Source of the DNA: an uncultured Oleispira sp. | GTDB taxonomy: Bacteria; Pseudomonadota; Gammaproteobacteria; Pseudomonadales; Oceanobacteraceae | Length of the DNA stretch: 64,000 nucleotides | Reading direction: 5' to 3' | NCBI GenBank assembly: GCA_913061415.1 | Contig: CAJXUD010000015.1 | Span: 17,388-81,387, forward strand | Part shown: in pieces, positions 7,687-16,629 of the stretch | Position numbering within the stretch: position 1 is the stretch's first letter | Layout of the letters: each line of letters opens with the position of its first letter | The notes under the pieces: generated by a model | Seen by the model: the letters and a program-made list of their open reading frames with translations, nothing else | What the model was told of the DNA's origin: nothing | Databases searched by the model: none | Position numbers and translations under genes: made by a program

Positions 7687-9333
7687 ATGGCTGTAACAAC
7701 ACACACAGGAAGTACCATGTCCAACTTGGCGTCGACATTGAACTTAGTGCGCAAAGAAGTGGATGGCGCACTTGATCAGGCTGCTGTTCAATTAGAACAT
7801 TATGCAGAAAGTGGAAGTGCGGATGATTTAAAAGGATTTTTAGGTGAAATTCAGCAAGTACGCGGCACCTTCAAAATGCTTGATTTCCGAGCAGGTGAGC
7901 GCTTATGCGAAGAACTTGCTGATACCGGCAGAACACTCGCTCAACTGGATGGTGAAAACCGTATTGCGTTAGAAGCCTTCAGCAAATCTATTATGGTATT
8001 AAAACGTTATGTTGAAATGGTCGCAAACGGCCAGTTAGTTGCTCCAGGGTTATTATTAGAAGTGATTAATGATGTGCGTAAGAGCCGTCATGAAAAAGCC
8101 TTGCCAGGCGCTTATTTCTTCATGGTCAACCTTCGACCAAAACTAGAAATTCCACCTGTACCGGCTAAACCTACCCCGATCCCTTATCGTAGAGTCCGTC
8201 AACTATTCCAAATCGGTCTTTTAGGCGTTATGCGCAACCAAGGCCGTAAAGGCGCGCTTAACGTAATGGGGCGCGCCATCTCGCGTATTGAGAAAGTTGC
8301 TCGAGGCCAGCAAACCTGGGGTTTTTGGTATGCCGTTAAGGCAGCCCTAGAAGGATTAAATCAAGAAGCTTTTGAAATTGACCTATCACGCGTCATGTTA
8401 ATGCGTGCTCTCGATAATCAAATTCGTAAGCTAGAAGAGAGTGATGGTCAGTTATTGACCGAGAAGCAGCCTGATTGGCTCTTAAAAGAGTTTTTATATC
8501 TCGTATCGTTAGCAGAACCAGAAACGGCATTAATCAACAAGGCACAAGCTGACTTTAATCTTCCAAAAGACCTGCGCGAAGTTCAGTTGGCTGAAGCGCG
8601 CATTAAGCTATCCGGGCCAGATCAATCTGCGATGGATTCGCTAACAGAAGCCTTACAAGATGAGCTTCATGGCATTAAAGACTTATTAGATTTGGCAGAA
8701 CGTACAGACGGTTTTGATGATAGTTTCTCTGATTTATCCGTGAGTCTGCGCCGAATTGCCGATACGCTAATTATGGTAAACCTTCCAGAGACGGCTACAC
8801 GTACTCTGGCCATTGCAGACAGTTTGCGCGCAGAAGGCGAAGCATTCGATATTAAAATGCAAAAGGTGGCTGACCAAGTATTGCGAGTTGAGCAAGATGT
8901 TCGTGGTTTAGCGATAAGCACAGACATTGTCAGTACTTCTAAAGTTGATCCGTTGAGTCTTTTAGAGGCTCGAATTGGTGCGATTTCAGAATCACAAACT
9001 GCGCTCTCAGTGACTAAAAGAGCCATCGCATCTTACGTTGATACCAGCGATAAGATGAATATTAAAAACGTCGGTAAAACATTAAAAGACGTCAGTGGTG
9101 CGTTGTTTTTCTTAGATCAAGAAAACGTTTCGGTGTTAATGGTCTCTTTACAGCGCTTTGTTGAGGATGAAATTATTAGCAGTGACGTTACGCCAACTGA
9201 AGATAAAATTGAAGCATTAGCGGATGCAATCTCTGCGGTTGAATATTTTATTGATTCATTAACGGGTCAAACAGCAGGGGCGACCGAGGCTGTTGCATTA
9301 GCAAAAGAGAGTATTCAGCACTTATTAAAATAA
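7687..9333 (+). CDS. fimL: FimL-like type IV pilus/cAMP regulator (degenerate Hpt protein)
   Basis: 548 aa, or 538 if translation begins at the ATG at 7717, which has AGGAAG just upstream. The sequence resembles the N-terminal non-catalytic region of ChpA and the stand-alone FimL of P. aeruginosa (PA1822, close to dnaQ there as well). The first helical bundle contains IQQVRGTFKMLDF, where a functional Hpt domain would carry His in the HxxRG position; Gln replaces it. No receiver, CheA or transmembrane segment is seen. FimL is known to act with FimV and PilG to activate adenylate cyclase and twitching motility. The same role here is inferred; pilZ elsewhere in the window shows that pilus control genes exist. 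Confidence 0.8.
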   Translation: MAVTTHTGSTMSNLASTLNLVRKEVDGALDQAAVQLEHYAESGSADDLKGFLGEIQQVRGTFKMLDFRAGERLCEELADTGRTLAQLDGENRIALEAFSKSIMVLKRYVEMVANGQLVAPGLLLEVINDVRKSRHEKALPGAYFFMVNLRPKLEIPPVPAKPTPIPYRRVRQLFQIGLLGVMRNQGRKGALNVMGRAISRIEKVARGQQTWGFWYAVKAALEGLNQEAFEIDLSRVMLMRALDNQIRKLEESDGQLLTEKQPDWLLKEFLYLVSLAEPETALINKAQADFNLPKDLREVQLAEARIKLSGPDQSAMDSLTEALQDELHGIKDLLDLAERTDGFDDSFSDLSVSLRRIADTLIMVNLPETATRTLAIADSLRAEGEAFDIKMQKVADQVLRVEQDVRGLAISTDIVSTSKVDPLSLLEARIGAISESQTALSVTKRAIASYVDTSDKMNIKNVGKTLKDVSGALFFLDQENVSVLMVSLQRFVEDEIISSDVTPTEDKIEALADAISAVEYFIDSLTGQTAGATEAVALAKESIQHLLK

Positions 9334-9396
9334 GTGGGTGAGTGCTCTTATAGAAAATCATAATAATAAGAACAGTGTCAGTTAAGGATTCTCTGC

Positions 9397-10038
9397 ATGT
9401 TTCAAGGAAGTATTGTTTTTATCTTAGTCGTGGTTGGCCTCGCAACGGTATTGGGGGCTGGTTATCTATTATTTCGTCGCGGTTGGTTTTGGATATGGCT
9501 CAAGGCTAGCTTCGCGATGGGACTTGTTGCTTGTACTATCGTCGCACTTTTTTCATTACTCGATGTTCTTTCCTATAAGCAATTACTTTCTGAAGTTCCG
9601 ATCGCAACGATTAGTATGTATGAACTAGAACCCCAAAATTTTGATGTCACATTAAATTCCACAACGGGCGAAGAGTGGCGCTATGAAATTCAAGGTGATC
9701 AGTGGCAGCTTGATGCACGTTTGTTGACCTGGGTTGGCCCAATTGCCGCCATGGGCAAAAAGCCGCTATATCGGCTTGATCGTATTAGTGGCCGTTATTT
9801 GTCGCTAGAGCAAGCACGGGCATCCACTCAGAGTATTTATGGTATTGAGCAATCAAGTGTCATTGATGTTTGGAGTGTACTGCAATCGATTCCAAGCTGG
9901 ATCGACACCAATTATGGTAGTGCAGTCTTTATGCCGATGGAAAATGGTGCCGTCTATTCTGTACATCTAACCGCAAAAGGTATGAATGTAAGACCGGTGA
10001 ACAACATTGCTAAGCGTATTATGAGTGAAAACTGGTAA
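9397..10038 (+). CDS. Conserved two-TM membrane protein of unknown function
   Basis: 213 aa. Two hydrophobic helices (about residues 5-25 and 33-58) are followed by a roughly 150-residue soluble domain. Because the second helix runs outward again, the topology prediction is ambiguous, but a periplasmic domain with a short N-terminal hairpin is likely. Similar proteins in Pseudomonas are sometimes labelled multidrug or cation efflux protein without evidence; there are too few helices for a transporter. It lies 63 bp downstream of fimL on the same strand, so cotranscription is possible. I do not recognise a catalytic motif. Confidence 0.72.
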   Translation: MFQGSIVFILVVVGLATVLGAGYLLFRRGWFWIWLKASFAMGLVACTIVALFSLLDVLSYKQLLSEVPIATISMYELEPQNFDVTLNSTTGEEWRYEIQGDQWQLDARLLTWVGPIAAMGKKPLYRLDRISGRYLSLEQARASTQSIYGIEQSSVIDVWSVLQSIPSWIDTNYGSAVFMPMENGAVYSVHLTAKGMNVRPVNNIAKRIMSENW

Positions 10039-10107
10039 ACAGCAGAAAATAAGAATCAGAGATAAAGCAGAAAGAAAAAAGAGAGAATAAAAAGATAGAG
10101 AAGAGAG

Positions 10108-10140
10108 AAAAAATATTGAGAAGGCTAGCCTTCTCAATAT
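10108..10140 (-). terminator. Terminator of the SCP2 gene containing a perfect 28-bp palindrome
   Basis: Bases 10113-10140 are a perfect palindrome with half-site ATATTGAGAAGGCT. On the minus strand it is followed by a run of six T (10113-10108). The DNA on its left (10039-10113) is almost pure purine on the plus strand. Confidence 0.85.
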
Positions 10141-10150
10141 CAGTTGCTAA

Positions 10151-10456
10151 TTAAGCTGGGAAAAGTTCGCCCAACTTAGTTGCCAACATCATGTCGCCTT
10201 CAACACGTAGTTGACCAGCCATAAACGCTTGCATGCCGTCAGTTTCGCCAGAAACGATGCCTTCAAGAGTTTCAGTATTCATGATCAAAGTAACGTTAGC
10301 GTCGTCGTTCTCGCCAGTTGCTAAATCACAAGCACCATCTTTAACGATCAAGTGATAAGTTTCACCGTCTTCGATGTTGAATTGGAAAATCAAGTCCAAG
10401 CCATCAGCTGCGCTTGGGTCGAATTTGCTTTGCATAGTTTCAATGATGTTAGACAT
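10151..10456 (-). CDS. SCP2 sterol-binding domain protein
   Basis: 101 aa, essentially a single SCP2 fold: FQFNIEDGETYHLIVKDGA, then DANVTLIMNTETLEGIVSG and the closing segment MAGQLRVEGDMMLATKLGE. Such small proteins bind lipids or acyl-CoA-like ligands in a hydrophobic tunnel; the bacterial role is mostly unassigned. It is separate from UbiJ/UbiT, which carry extra C-terminal segments. The gene is divergent from sohB; a similar small gene near sohB is recalled from Pseudomonas. It carries its own terminator. Confidence 0.88.
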   Translation of the reverse strand: MSNIIETMQSKFDPSAADGLDLIFQFNIEDGETYHLIVKDGACDLATGENDDANVTLIMNTETLEGIVSGETDGMQAFMAGQLRVEGDMMLATKLGELFPA

Positions 10457-10675
10457 TAGGTGCTACCTATTTAATTGTTATGTATCTGTTTAGCACAATG
10501 CGATTTAAAGCCCGCATTGAATGTAGAGTCGTCACTTTATGAGGGGATAGAGTGAGTGTCAAATAATTTCATATGATTGTTTGAATTTTGTTGGCTTACA
10601 TCAACCAAATTATGCGGTATTCTTGGGTTAAATTAATTTTAAACTCATGTTTTTTGAACGTAAAAGGTATCAAAC

Positions 10676-11770
10676 TTGGAATTTTTAGCTGAATACGGCA
10701 TTTTCTTATTAAAAGCACTGACTATTGTAGTTTCCATAATCCTAGTATTCGCAGGCATTGCGTCACTAGGCGGTAAGCAGAAGGCAAGCCATGATGGACA
10801 CATTGCAATCAACAAGGTTAATGATGACCTTGAAGAGTACAAAGAAACGTTAGAAGAAAGCTTGTTCGATAAAGACGAACTGAAAGAAATGGAAAAGGCT
10901 CGCGCCAAAGAAGACAAAGAAAAAGCGAAAGCCGAAAAAGCCAAAGCAAAAGCGGATAAAAAAGCAGGCAAAACAGCGACTACTGTAGCGAAAGACGAAG
11001 AAGAAATTAAAAAACGCGTCTTCGTATTGGATTTTGATGGCGACATTAAAGCCAGTGCAGCTGATTTGATGCGTGAAGAAATTACCGCCATTCTTACCAT
11101 GGCGCGTAAAGAAGATGAAGTCGTCGTTCGCCTAGAAAGCGGCGGTGGTATGGTACATAGCTACGGCCTAGCGTCTAGCCAGCTACAGCGCATTAAAGAC
11201 AAAGGCATCCCATTAACCGTCTGCATTGATAAAGTAGCGGCCAGTGGCGGTTACATGATGGCGTGTATTGCCGACAAGATTGTATCCGCTCCGTTTGCGA
11301 TTGTTGGTTCAATTGGCGTTGTTGCTCAGTTGCCCAACTTTAGCCGCCTATTGAAAAAGCATGATGTAGATTTTGAAATGTTCACCGCTGGTGAATATAA
11401 GCGCACCGTGACCATGTTTGGTCATAACAGCGCTAAAGCAAAAGATAAGTTCAGAGAAGATCTGGAAGAAACTCATGTATTGTTCAAAAATCACGTGACC
11501 CGTTTCCGTCCTGGTTTGAATATCGAAGAAGTCGCGACAGGTGATGTTTGGTATGGCCAAGACGCATTAGAAAACAAGCTGGTTGATGAGCTAGGCACCA
11601 GTGATGATTATCTCGTCAGTGCTTGTAATGATGCCGATGTTTTTGAAGTCAGCTACGAGTTCAAAAAAACCTTACAAGAAAAATTAGGTTTTGCCGTACA
11701 GATGGGCATCGAAAAAGCCGCGACACGCTTTTTAACCGTATTAAATGCTCAAACTCATACCAAAAGCTAA
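10676..11770 (+). CDS. sohB: Inner-membrane protease SohB (S49 family)
   Basis: 364 aa from a TTG start with AAAAGG eight bases upstream; N-terminal LLAEYGIFLLKAL-type alignment with E. coli SohB supports this start. A TM anchor (about residues 8-30) is followed by a Lys/Glu/Ala-rich charged linker (about 60-105) and the S49 domain. The catalytic Ser lies in DKVAASGGYMMAC and is followed by ADKIVSAPFAIVGSIGVVAQ; the partner Lys is expected in the GEYKRTVTMFG segment. SohB is a suppressor of htrA; its natural substrate is unclear. The next gene starts 22 bp downstream, suggesting an operon. Confidence 0.93.
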   Translation: MEFLAEYGIFLLKALTIVVSIILVFAGIASLGGKQKASHDGHIAINKVNDDLEEYKETLEESLFDKDELKEMEKARAKEDKEKAKAEKAKAKADKKAGKTATTVAKDEEEIKKRVFVLDFDGDIKASAADLMREEITAILTMARKEDEVVVRLESGGGMVHSYGLASSQLQRIKDKGIPLTVCIDKVAASGGYMMACIADKIVSAPFAIVGSIGVVAQLPNFSRLLKKHDVDFEMFTAGEYKRTVTMFGHNSAKAKDKFREDLEETHVLFKNHVTRFRPGLNIEEVATGDVWYGQDALENKLVDELGTSDDYLVSACNDADVFEVSYEFKKTLQEKLGFAVQMGIEKAATRFLTVLNAQTHTKS

Positions 11771-11791
11771 TAATAATTTAGGATCGTTACT

Positions 11792-12817
11792 ATGACCCAG
11801 TGGCATGCGTATCGCGCAATCGAAACACAAGATGAAAAGCCTGTAGTCAAATCTTCATGGCAGTTGGTTGATGAATCTTGTCTTCCTGCGCTTGGTAAAG
11901 GCAAGGGTGAGGGCGAAGTTCTCATCAAGGTTCAATATTCATCGGTTAATTATAAAGATGCGTTGAGTGCTTCTGGTAACCGTGGCGTTACGCGCAGCTT
12001 TCCTCATACCCCAGGCATTGATGCTGCGGGTACTGTTGTCAGTGATGCGTCTGGGTTATTTAACGAAGGTGATGAAGTCGTTATATTCGGATATGACCTA
12101 GGTATGAATACCTGTGGTGGTTATGGTGAATATATTCTTGTGCCAGCGGCTTGGGTGCTGATTAAACCAGAAGAACTGTCTTTCGAAGATTCAATGCGCT
12201 GGGGAACAGCGGGTTTCACGGCGGCGTTATCCGTAGAGAAACTGCTAAAAGCCGATATCAAACCGGATGCTGGCAAAGTCATCGTTACCGGCGCCACGGG
12301 TGGTGTGGGTTCTGTTGCCGTTGCGTTACTTGCGAAGCTGGGCTTCGAAGTGGTGGCGGTAACCGGTAAGGCCAGTGCTAAAGATTGGTTGATCAACCTA
12401 GGCGCAGCCGAAGTCTTAGATCGTGCTGATCTATTACCCATGGCTCAGAAACCGATGACGCGCCCCTTGTATCAAGCAGGCATTGATACCTGTGGTGGCG
12501 ACATGATTGCTGCTGTATTACCGCAGTTAAACTACGGTGGGGCGCTTACCACCTGCGGTATGGTTGCTGGTGCTGAATTTAGTGCCAGTGTCTTCCCGTT
12601 TATTTTACGCGGAGTCGACTTGTTAGGGGTTGACTCGGTAGAGATCCCACAGACGCATAAGCAATTATTGGTCAAGAAGGTGGCTAATGAATGGCAGCTG
12701 CCTGCGCTAGCAGAATTTACTCGAACCATTGGTCGCAGTGAGCTTCCCGCTGTATTGGCAGATGTTCTAGCGGGCCAAGGACAGGGGCGTTATTTACTCG
12801 ACTTAGCGAAGGCTTAA
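11792..12817 (+). CDS. YhdH/AcuI-type NADPH-dependent acrylyl-CoA reductase/quinone oxidoreductase
   Basis: 341-aa medium-chain dehydrogenase/reductase without the structural zinc loop. The N-terminal GroES-like domain has VQYSSVNYKDALSASG and FPHTPGIDAAGTV; the Rossmann domain carries VIVTGATGGVGSVAVALLAKLG. The set of motifs fits the YhdH/YhfP/AcuI subfamily, which reduces acryloyl-CoA and protects against this electrophile, relevant for DMSP users in the sea. Whether the substrate is acryloyl-CoA or a quinone cannot be told. Downstream of sohB as recalled for Pseudomonas (PA1832, PA1833). Its last 4 bp overlap the convergent antiporter gene. Confidence 0.87.
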   Translation: MTQWHAYRAIETQDEKPVVKSSWQLVDESCLPALGKGKGEGEVLIKVQYSSVNYKDALSASGNRGVTRSFPHTPGIDAAGTVVSDASGLFNEGDEVVIFGYDLGMNTCGGYGEYILVPAAWVLIKPEELSFEDSMRWGTAGFTAALSVEKLLKADIKPDAGKVIVTGATGGVGSVAVALLAKLGFEVVAVTGKASAKDWLINLGAAEVLDRADLLPMAQKPMTRPLYQAGIDTCGGDMIAAVLPQLNYGGALTTCGMVAGAEFSASVFPFILRGVDLLGVDSVEIPQTHKQLLVKKVANEWQLPALAEFTRTIGRSELPAVLADVLAGQGQGRYLLDLAKA

Positions 12818-13992
12818 TCTCTTCTTAGCTTATCGCTAACCGCAATGGGATTAGGGTAGTTAAAGACGACAATATAACTCGATAGTGCAAAAGTAATAAT
12901 TGCGGTCGCTTGAATCAAGAGCGACCCTTGCTCGGATAGAATTGAGCGTTCAAAGGCAACAAACGCGATCAATAACGAAAACTCACTGATCTGACCTAGG
13001 CGAAAGCCAACATCCCAAGCCAAGGCTGGGCGCTCGCTCATGTTGCCGAGCAGATAGCGGAAAATAATCGGTTTCAGAATTAATATCGCTGACGCTAAGA
13101 CCAATGCCGGCCAAATAACCTGGGATAACAGCTCTAAGTTGAAACCCGCACCCAGCGCGAAAAAGAACAAGACTAAAAAGAAATCGCGCAGAGGCTTTAG
13201 GCTAATCGCAATGTATTGCGCAATAGGGCTGGTTGCTAAGGTGACTCCGGCAATAAAAGCCCCTATTTCACGGGTTAAGCCAATCGCTTGAGCACCTTCT
13301 GCCATGGCCAAGCACCAGCCAATCGCCAGAATAAACAAATACTCCTGAAAGCGATCAAACTTACGAATAAGCGGTAGTAGAAGCCCTTTTACCAGTAAAT
13401 AACTGCCTACGGCCAATAAAGGCAAAGCGACGAAAGGGCGCCAAAGCGGGACATTAGCCGCATCTAAATCAGTACTTGTGCCTAAACTACCAATAAAAAT
13501 CAGCGTAAGAATTGCGACTAAATCTTGCAGTAATAATAAGCCCACCATCAATTCGCCGACGCGCTTATGGTGTAATACTGTCGTAGGTAAGAGCTTTAGA
13601 CCAATGATCGTACTTGAAAACATCATGGCCAAGCCAATAATGAGGCTATCGAGAGTTGAGTGGTCGAACGCCAAGGCGATGCCAAAACCGACCCCAAAGA
13701 ATAGGGCGCAGCTTATTAACGCCACCAGCGTTGCCTTTCTTAAAATGGTAACCAAGCTTGAGGGTTGCATATCTAAGCCGAGTAAAAATAATAAAAAGAT
13801 AATGCCAATGTGAGACATTTCTTCTAATAATTGTGGAGCCTCGATCAAAGATAGACCGTAAGGCCCTACAATCGCGCCTAAGGCGATGTAAGCAATGATG
13901 ATGGGTTGTTTTGTATAGAGTGCAACCGTGGCCAGTACAAGAGCACCGGTGAAGATTAAGAAAAAAGAAAAAACGAGGTCGTGGGCTACCAT
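12814..13992 (-). CDS. Kef-type cation:proton antiporter (CPA2), without TrkA-N domain
   Basis: 392 aa, with about 11-12 hydrophobic helices over the whole length. Typical CPA2 motifs include IAYIALGAIVGPYGLSL near the N-terminus, IIFLLFLLGLDMQP, MMFSSTIIGLKLLP, LLLLQDLVAI and TREIGAFIAGVTLA. KefB/KefC proteins add a cytosolic RCK/TrkA-N domain; this one ends after the membrane domain (FNYPNPIAVSDKLRRD), so gating differs. Na+ or K+ export in exchange for protons is inferred from the family. The start has AGGAG seven bases upstream. Confidence 0.9.
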   Translation of the reverse strand: MVAHDLVFSFFLIFTGALVLATVALYTKQPIIIAYIALGAIVGPYGLSLIEAPQLLEEMSHIGIIFLLFLLGLDMQPSSLVTILRKATLVALISCALFFGVGFGIALAFDHSTLDSLIIGLAMMFSSTIIGLKLLPTTVLHHKRVGELMVGLLLLQDLVAILTLIFIGSLGTSTDLDAANVPLWRPFVALPLLAVGSYLLVKGLLLPLIRKFDRFQEYLFILAIGWCLAMAEGAQAIGLTREIGAFIAGVTLATSPIAQYIAISLKPLRDFFLVLFFFALGAGFNLELLSQVIWPALVLASAILILKPIIFRYLLGNMSERPALAWDVGFRLGQISEFSLLIAFVAFERSILSEQGSLLIQATAIITFALSSYIVVFNYPNPIAVSDKLRRD

Positions 13993-14105
13993 GAATGCTC
14001 CTGCGGGTTGCCGTACGCGAATTTAAAAACGTAGCGGGAAAGGCATGCCTGCAATTTTAGGCTGTTTTACCCTCACGACACAGAATTATCATAAATGTCA
14101 AAGAC

Positions 14106-14133
14106 AAAAAAGGCCAAGTAAATGGCCTTTTTT
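14106..14133 (-). terminator. Terminator of the DUF934 / sulfite reductase operon
   Basis: Stem AAAAAAGGCCA and TGGCCTTTTTT around a 6-nt loop, 39 bp past the DUF934 stop codon on the minus strand. It also works in the opposite direction. Confidence 0.92.
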
Positions 14134-14171
14134 GTGGGATGAGTCGTTATAAACGACGACTATCACGATCA

Positions 14172-14675
14172 CTAGCCACGACGACGATACAGTGGACGCG
14201 TATCGTTGACGTCACCTTGATAAGGTGCAGAGAAGGTTTCAAAGCCCTTAACCGCTAACTCAAGGTCTTGATCTTCACGCATTGCCATAGCATTGAAGCC
14301 ACAGCGCATCATGAAGAACAACTGATCGAACAAAACGTCACCGACAGAGCGAAGCTGACCAGTGAAGCCATAGCGTTCGCGCAATAAGCGCGCTGCAGAA
14401 TAGCCACGGCCATCAGCAAACTTAGGGAATTCAACGTTGATCAAGGCAAAACCTTGGCTATCAGCGGCTAATAAATCAGCGGTATCACCGGCGTTTAACT
14501 GAATACCTAAAGTGCCTGCATCACGCTTAGTGATTAACGCATCTTTATCAGCGCCTTCGGCAGCCGCCCAGCGGCTAAAGTTAATCACTTCGTTATTATC
14601 AGACAAGGCAGCATCGTCAGCTACTAAGGTCCAATCATCATTGGCGATTTGTTTATCTAAAATAATCTGAGTCAT
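14172..14675 (-). CDS. DUF934 protein, partner of assimilatory sulfite reductase
   Basis: 167 aa. The family signature is FPKFADGRGYSAARLLRERYGFTGQLRSVGDV split across residues about 98-130, then DQLFFMMRCGFNAM. DUF934 genes almost always follow nitrite/sulfite reductase genes in proteobacteria and are thought to assist the reductase or its electron supply, but the biochemical role is not established. It starts 14 bp after the reductase stop codon, so the two form an operon ending at the hairpin to the left. Confidence 0.92.
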   Translation of the reverse strand: MTQIILDKQIANDDWTLVADDAALSDNNEVINFSRWAAAEGADKDALITKRDAGTLGIQLNAGDTADLLAADSQGFALINVEFPKFADGRGYSAARLLRERYGFTGQLRSVGDVLFDQLFFMMRCGFNAMAMREDQDLELAVKGFETFSAPYQGDVNDTRPLYRRRG

Positions 14676-14689
14676 GAGAGATCCTTAGT

Positions 14690-16372
14690 TTATGCCTTAG
14701 TCGCGGTTGCTTTAACTGGAGTAGGGTACGCTGCCGCTTTAAAAGGAGCCATGCCGATACGACGGAATGTCTCAATAAAGCTTTCACCTTCGATACGCTC
14801 AGAAACATACACATCTAAAATAATGCGCACAATATCAACCATACGATCACGAGCAAAAGAAGGGCCTAAGATCTTACCAACAGACGCGTCTTCACCGGAA
14901 GCGCCGCCAAGTGATACTTGATAGAACTCTTCGCCTTTCTTATCAACACCCAAAATGCCGATATTACCGATATGGTGGTGACCACAGGCGTTCATGCAAC
15001 CAGAAATGTTCAGGTCGATCTCACCCAAGTCATGCAGATAATCTAAATCATCAAAGGCATTCTGAAGGGCTTCGGCAATCGGCAATGATTTAGCATTGGC
15101 CAAGGCACAGAAGTCGCCACCAGGGCAGCAAATCATATCGGTCAATAGACCCAGTGTTGGCGTCGCTAAGCCTAAGGCTTTTGCTTCCTTCCAAAGGTTA
15201 TACAATTTAGCTTGCTCAACATCGGCTAATACCAAGTTTTGCTGGTGCGTAGAGCGTGCTTCGCCAAAGCTGTATTTGTCGGCTAGATCAGCAACGGCAA
15301 ATAACTGACCATCAGTCACATCACCCGGCGCGGTGCCTTTTTGCTTAAGCGCAAACGTCACAACAGAATAACCCGACTTCTTGTGCGCACGAACGTTACG
15401 TTCAACCCAGCGCGAAAAAGCGGTATCCGTTGCAAGTGCATCGGTATAGCTCGTTGGATTTGCTTCAAGTGCCAAGTAATCTGGCTCAGTGAAGTGAGAC
15501 TTAACACGCTCAAGTTCTTCTTTCGGTAATTTGCCATCACCGTCTTTAAGATGTTCCCACTCGGCTTCAACCAATTCACTAAAACGTTCAACGCCTAGAG
15601 CTTTCACTAAAATTTTAATACGTGCCTTGTACTTATTGTCGCGACGACCAAACTGGTTGTATACGCGCACAATGGCATCAAGGTAGGTTAATAAATCTTC
15701 TTCTGGTAAGAATTCACGCACAACAGAAGAAAGAATAGGCGTACGACCTAAACCACCCCCAGCAAATACGCGATACCCTAGCTCACCTTGTTCATTACGA
15801 ATAATCTGAACCGCAACATCATGCATGCGTGTTGCTGCACGGTCAGCGCCTTCTACGGCGTTAACGGCAATCTTGAACTTACGTGGCAAGAAAGCAAATT
15901 CTGGGTGGAAAGTAGACCACTGACGAATAATTTCGCAATAAGGGCGAGGGTCCACCAGCTCTTCAGCAATCACACCGGCATATTCATCGGTCGTAGTATT
16001 ACGAATACAGTTACCACTGGTCTGAACCGCGTGCATCTGAACTTCCGCCAACTTACCCAAAATCTCTGGGCATTCTTCAAGCTTAGGCCAATTGAATTGG
16101 AAGTTTTGACGGGTACTTACGTGGGCATAGCCGCGATCGTAATCACGGGCCACTTCGGCCAACTTGCGCAATTGCTTACTATTAAGCATGCCGTAAGGCA
16201 CAGCAATACGCAGCATCGGTGCATAGCGCTGAATGTAGATGCCGTTTTGTAGGCGTAAAGGCAAGAATTCTTCTTCTGGAATCTTACCGTCTAAATAGCG
16301 GTCCATTTGGTTTTGGAACTGCGCAACGCGCTCATTAATGATGCGTTGGTCGAAATCGTCGTATACGTACAT
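14690..16372 (-). CDS. cysI: Nitrite/sulfite reductase, CysI-type hemoprotein
   Basis: 560 aa from the ATG at 16372 (GGAA seven bases upstream); a longer frame to 16438 lacks conservation, and homologues begin MYxYD. Two ferredoxin-like half domains alternate with two siroheme/4Fe-4S domains. The iron-sulfur cysteines are in ICCPGGDFCALA (Cys-x5-Cys) and NISGCMNACGHHHIGNIG (Cys-x3-Cys). It reduces sulfite to sulfide for cysteine synthesis, most likely taking electrons from ferredoxin as in Pseudomonas, since no CysJ flavoprotein is adjacent. The DUF934 gene follows directly. CysB, encoded at 26.9 kb, is the expected regulator. Confidence 0.93.
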   Translation of the reverse strand: MYVYDDFDQRIINERVAQFQNQMDRYLDGKIPEEEFLPLRLQNGIYIQRYAPMLRIAVPYGMLNSKQLRKLAEVARDYDRGYAHVSTRQNFQFNWPKLEECPEILGKLAEVQMHAVQTSGNCIRNTTTDEYAGVIAEELVDPRPYCEIIRQWSTFHPEFAFLPRKFKIAVNAVEGADRAATRMHDVAVQIIRNEQGELGYRVFAGGGLGRTPILSSVVREFLPEEDLLTYLDAIVRVYNQFGRRDNKYKARIKILVKALGVERFSELVEAEWEHLKDGDGKLPKEELERVKSHFTEPDYLALEANPTSYTDALATDTAFSRWVERNVRAHKKSGYSVVTFALKQKGTAPGDVTDGQLFAVADLADKYSFGEARSTHQQNLVLADVEQAKLYNLWKEAKALGLATPTLGLLTDMICCPGGDFCALANAKSLPIAEALQNAFDDLDYLHDLGEIDLNISGCMNACGHHHIGNIGILGVDKKGEEFYQVSLGGASGEDASVGKILGPSFARDRMVDIVRIILDVYVSERIEGESFIETFRRIGMAPFKAAAYPTPVKATATKA

Positions 16373-16629
16373 AGCTTTCCGAGTTATTAAGCCATTGGGA
16401 GTTATTGGCGGCAAATGTACCAAAAAATCCTTATGCAAAAAACCACTATTTCTCTATATGTACATAACTAAAGAGAATAGATGGCGTAATCGTTGTCGTT
16501 AAAAGAGGCTAAAAGAAGCCTCTACGTGTGAGTAGAGCAAGGTTTAAGCGGACTGCGGCAATGCAAGTATGGCGTGATTAAGCGGACGTTTTATTGCACA
16601 AATAATTAACTGACCACATCAAATAATCA

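Noticed and set aside
10591..10604. FNR/ANR-like site TTGGC-TTAC-ATCAA before sohB
   Set aside because: Only one half-site matches the consensus fully, and the associated -10 is not convincing; expected by chance in AT-rich DNA.
10645..11100. 151-aa frame opposite the start of sohB
   Set aside because: Ser/Leu/Phe-rich product, complementary to the Lys/Glu/Ala-rich SohB linker; no supporting signals.
16373..16438. N-terminal extension of the sulfite reductase to 16438
   Set aside because: Homologues begin at the MYVYD sequence, which has its own ribosome-binding site.
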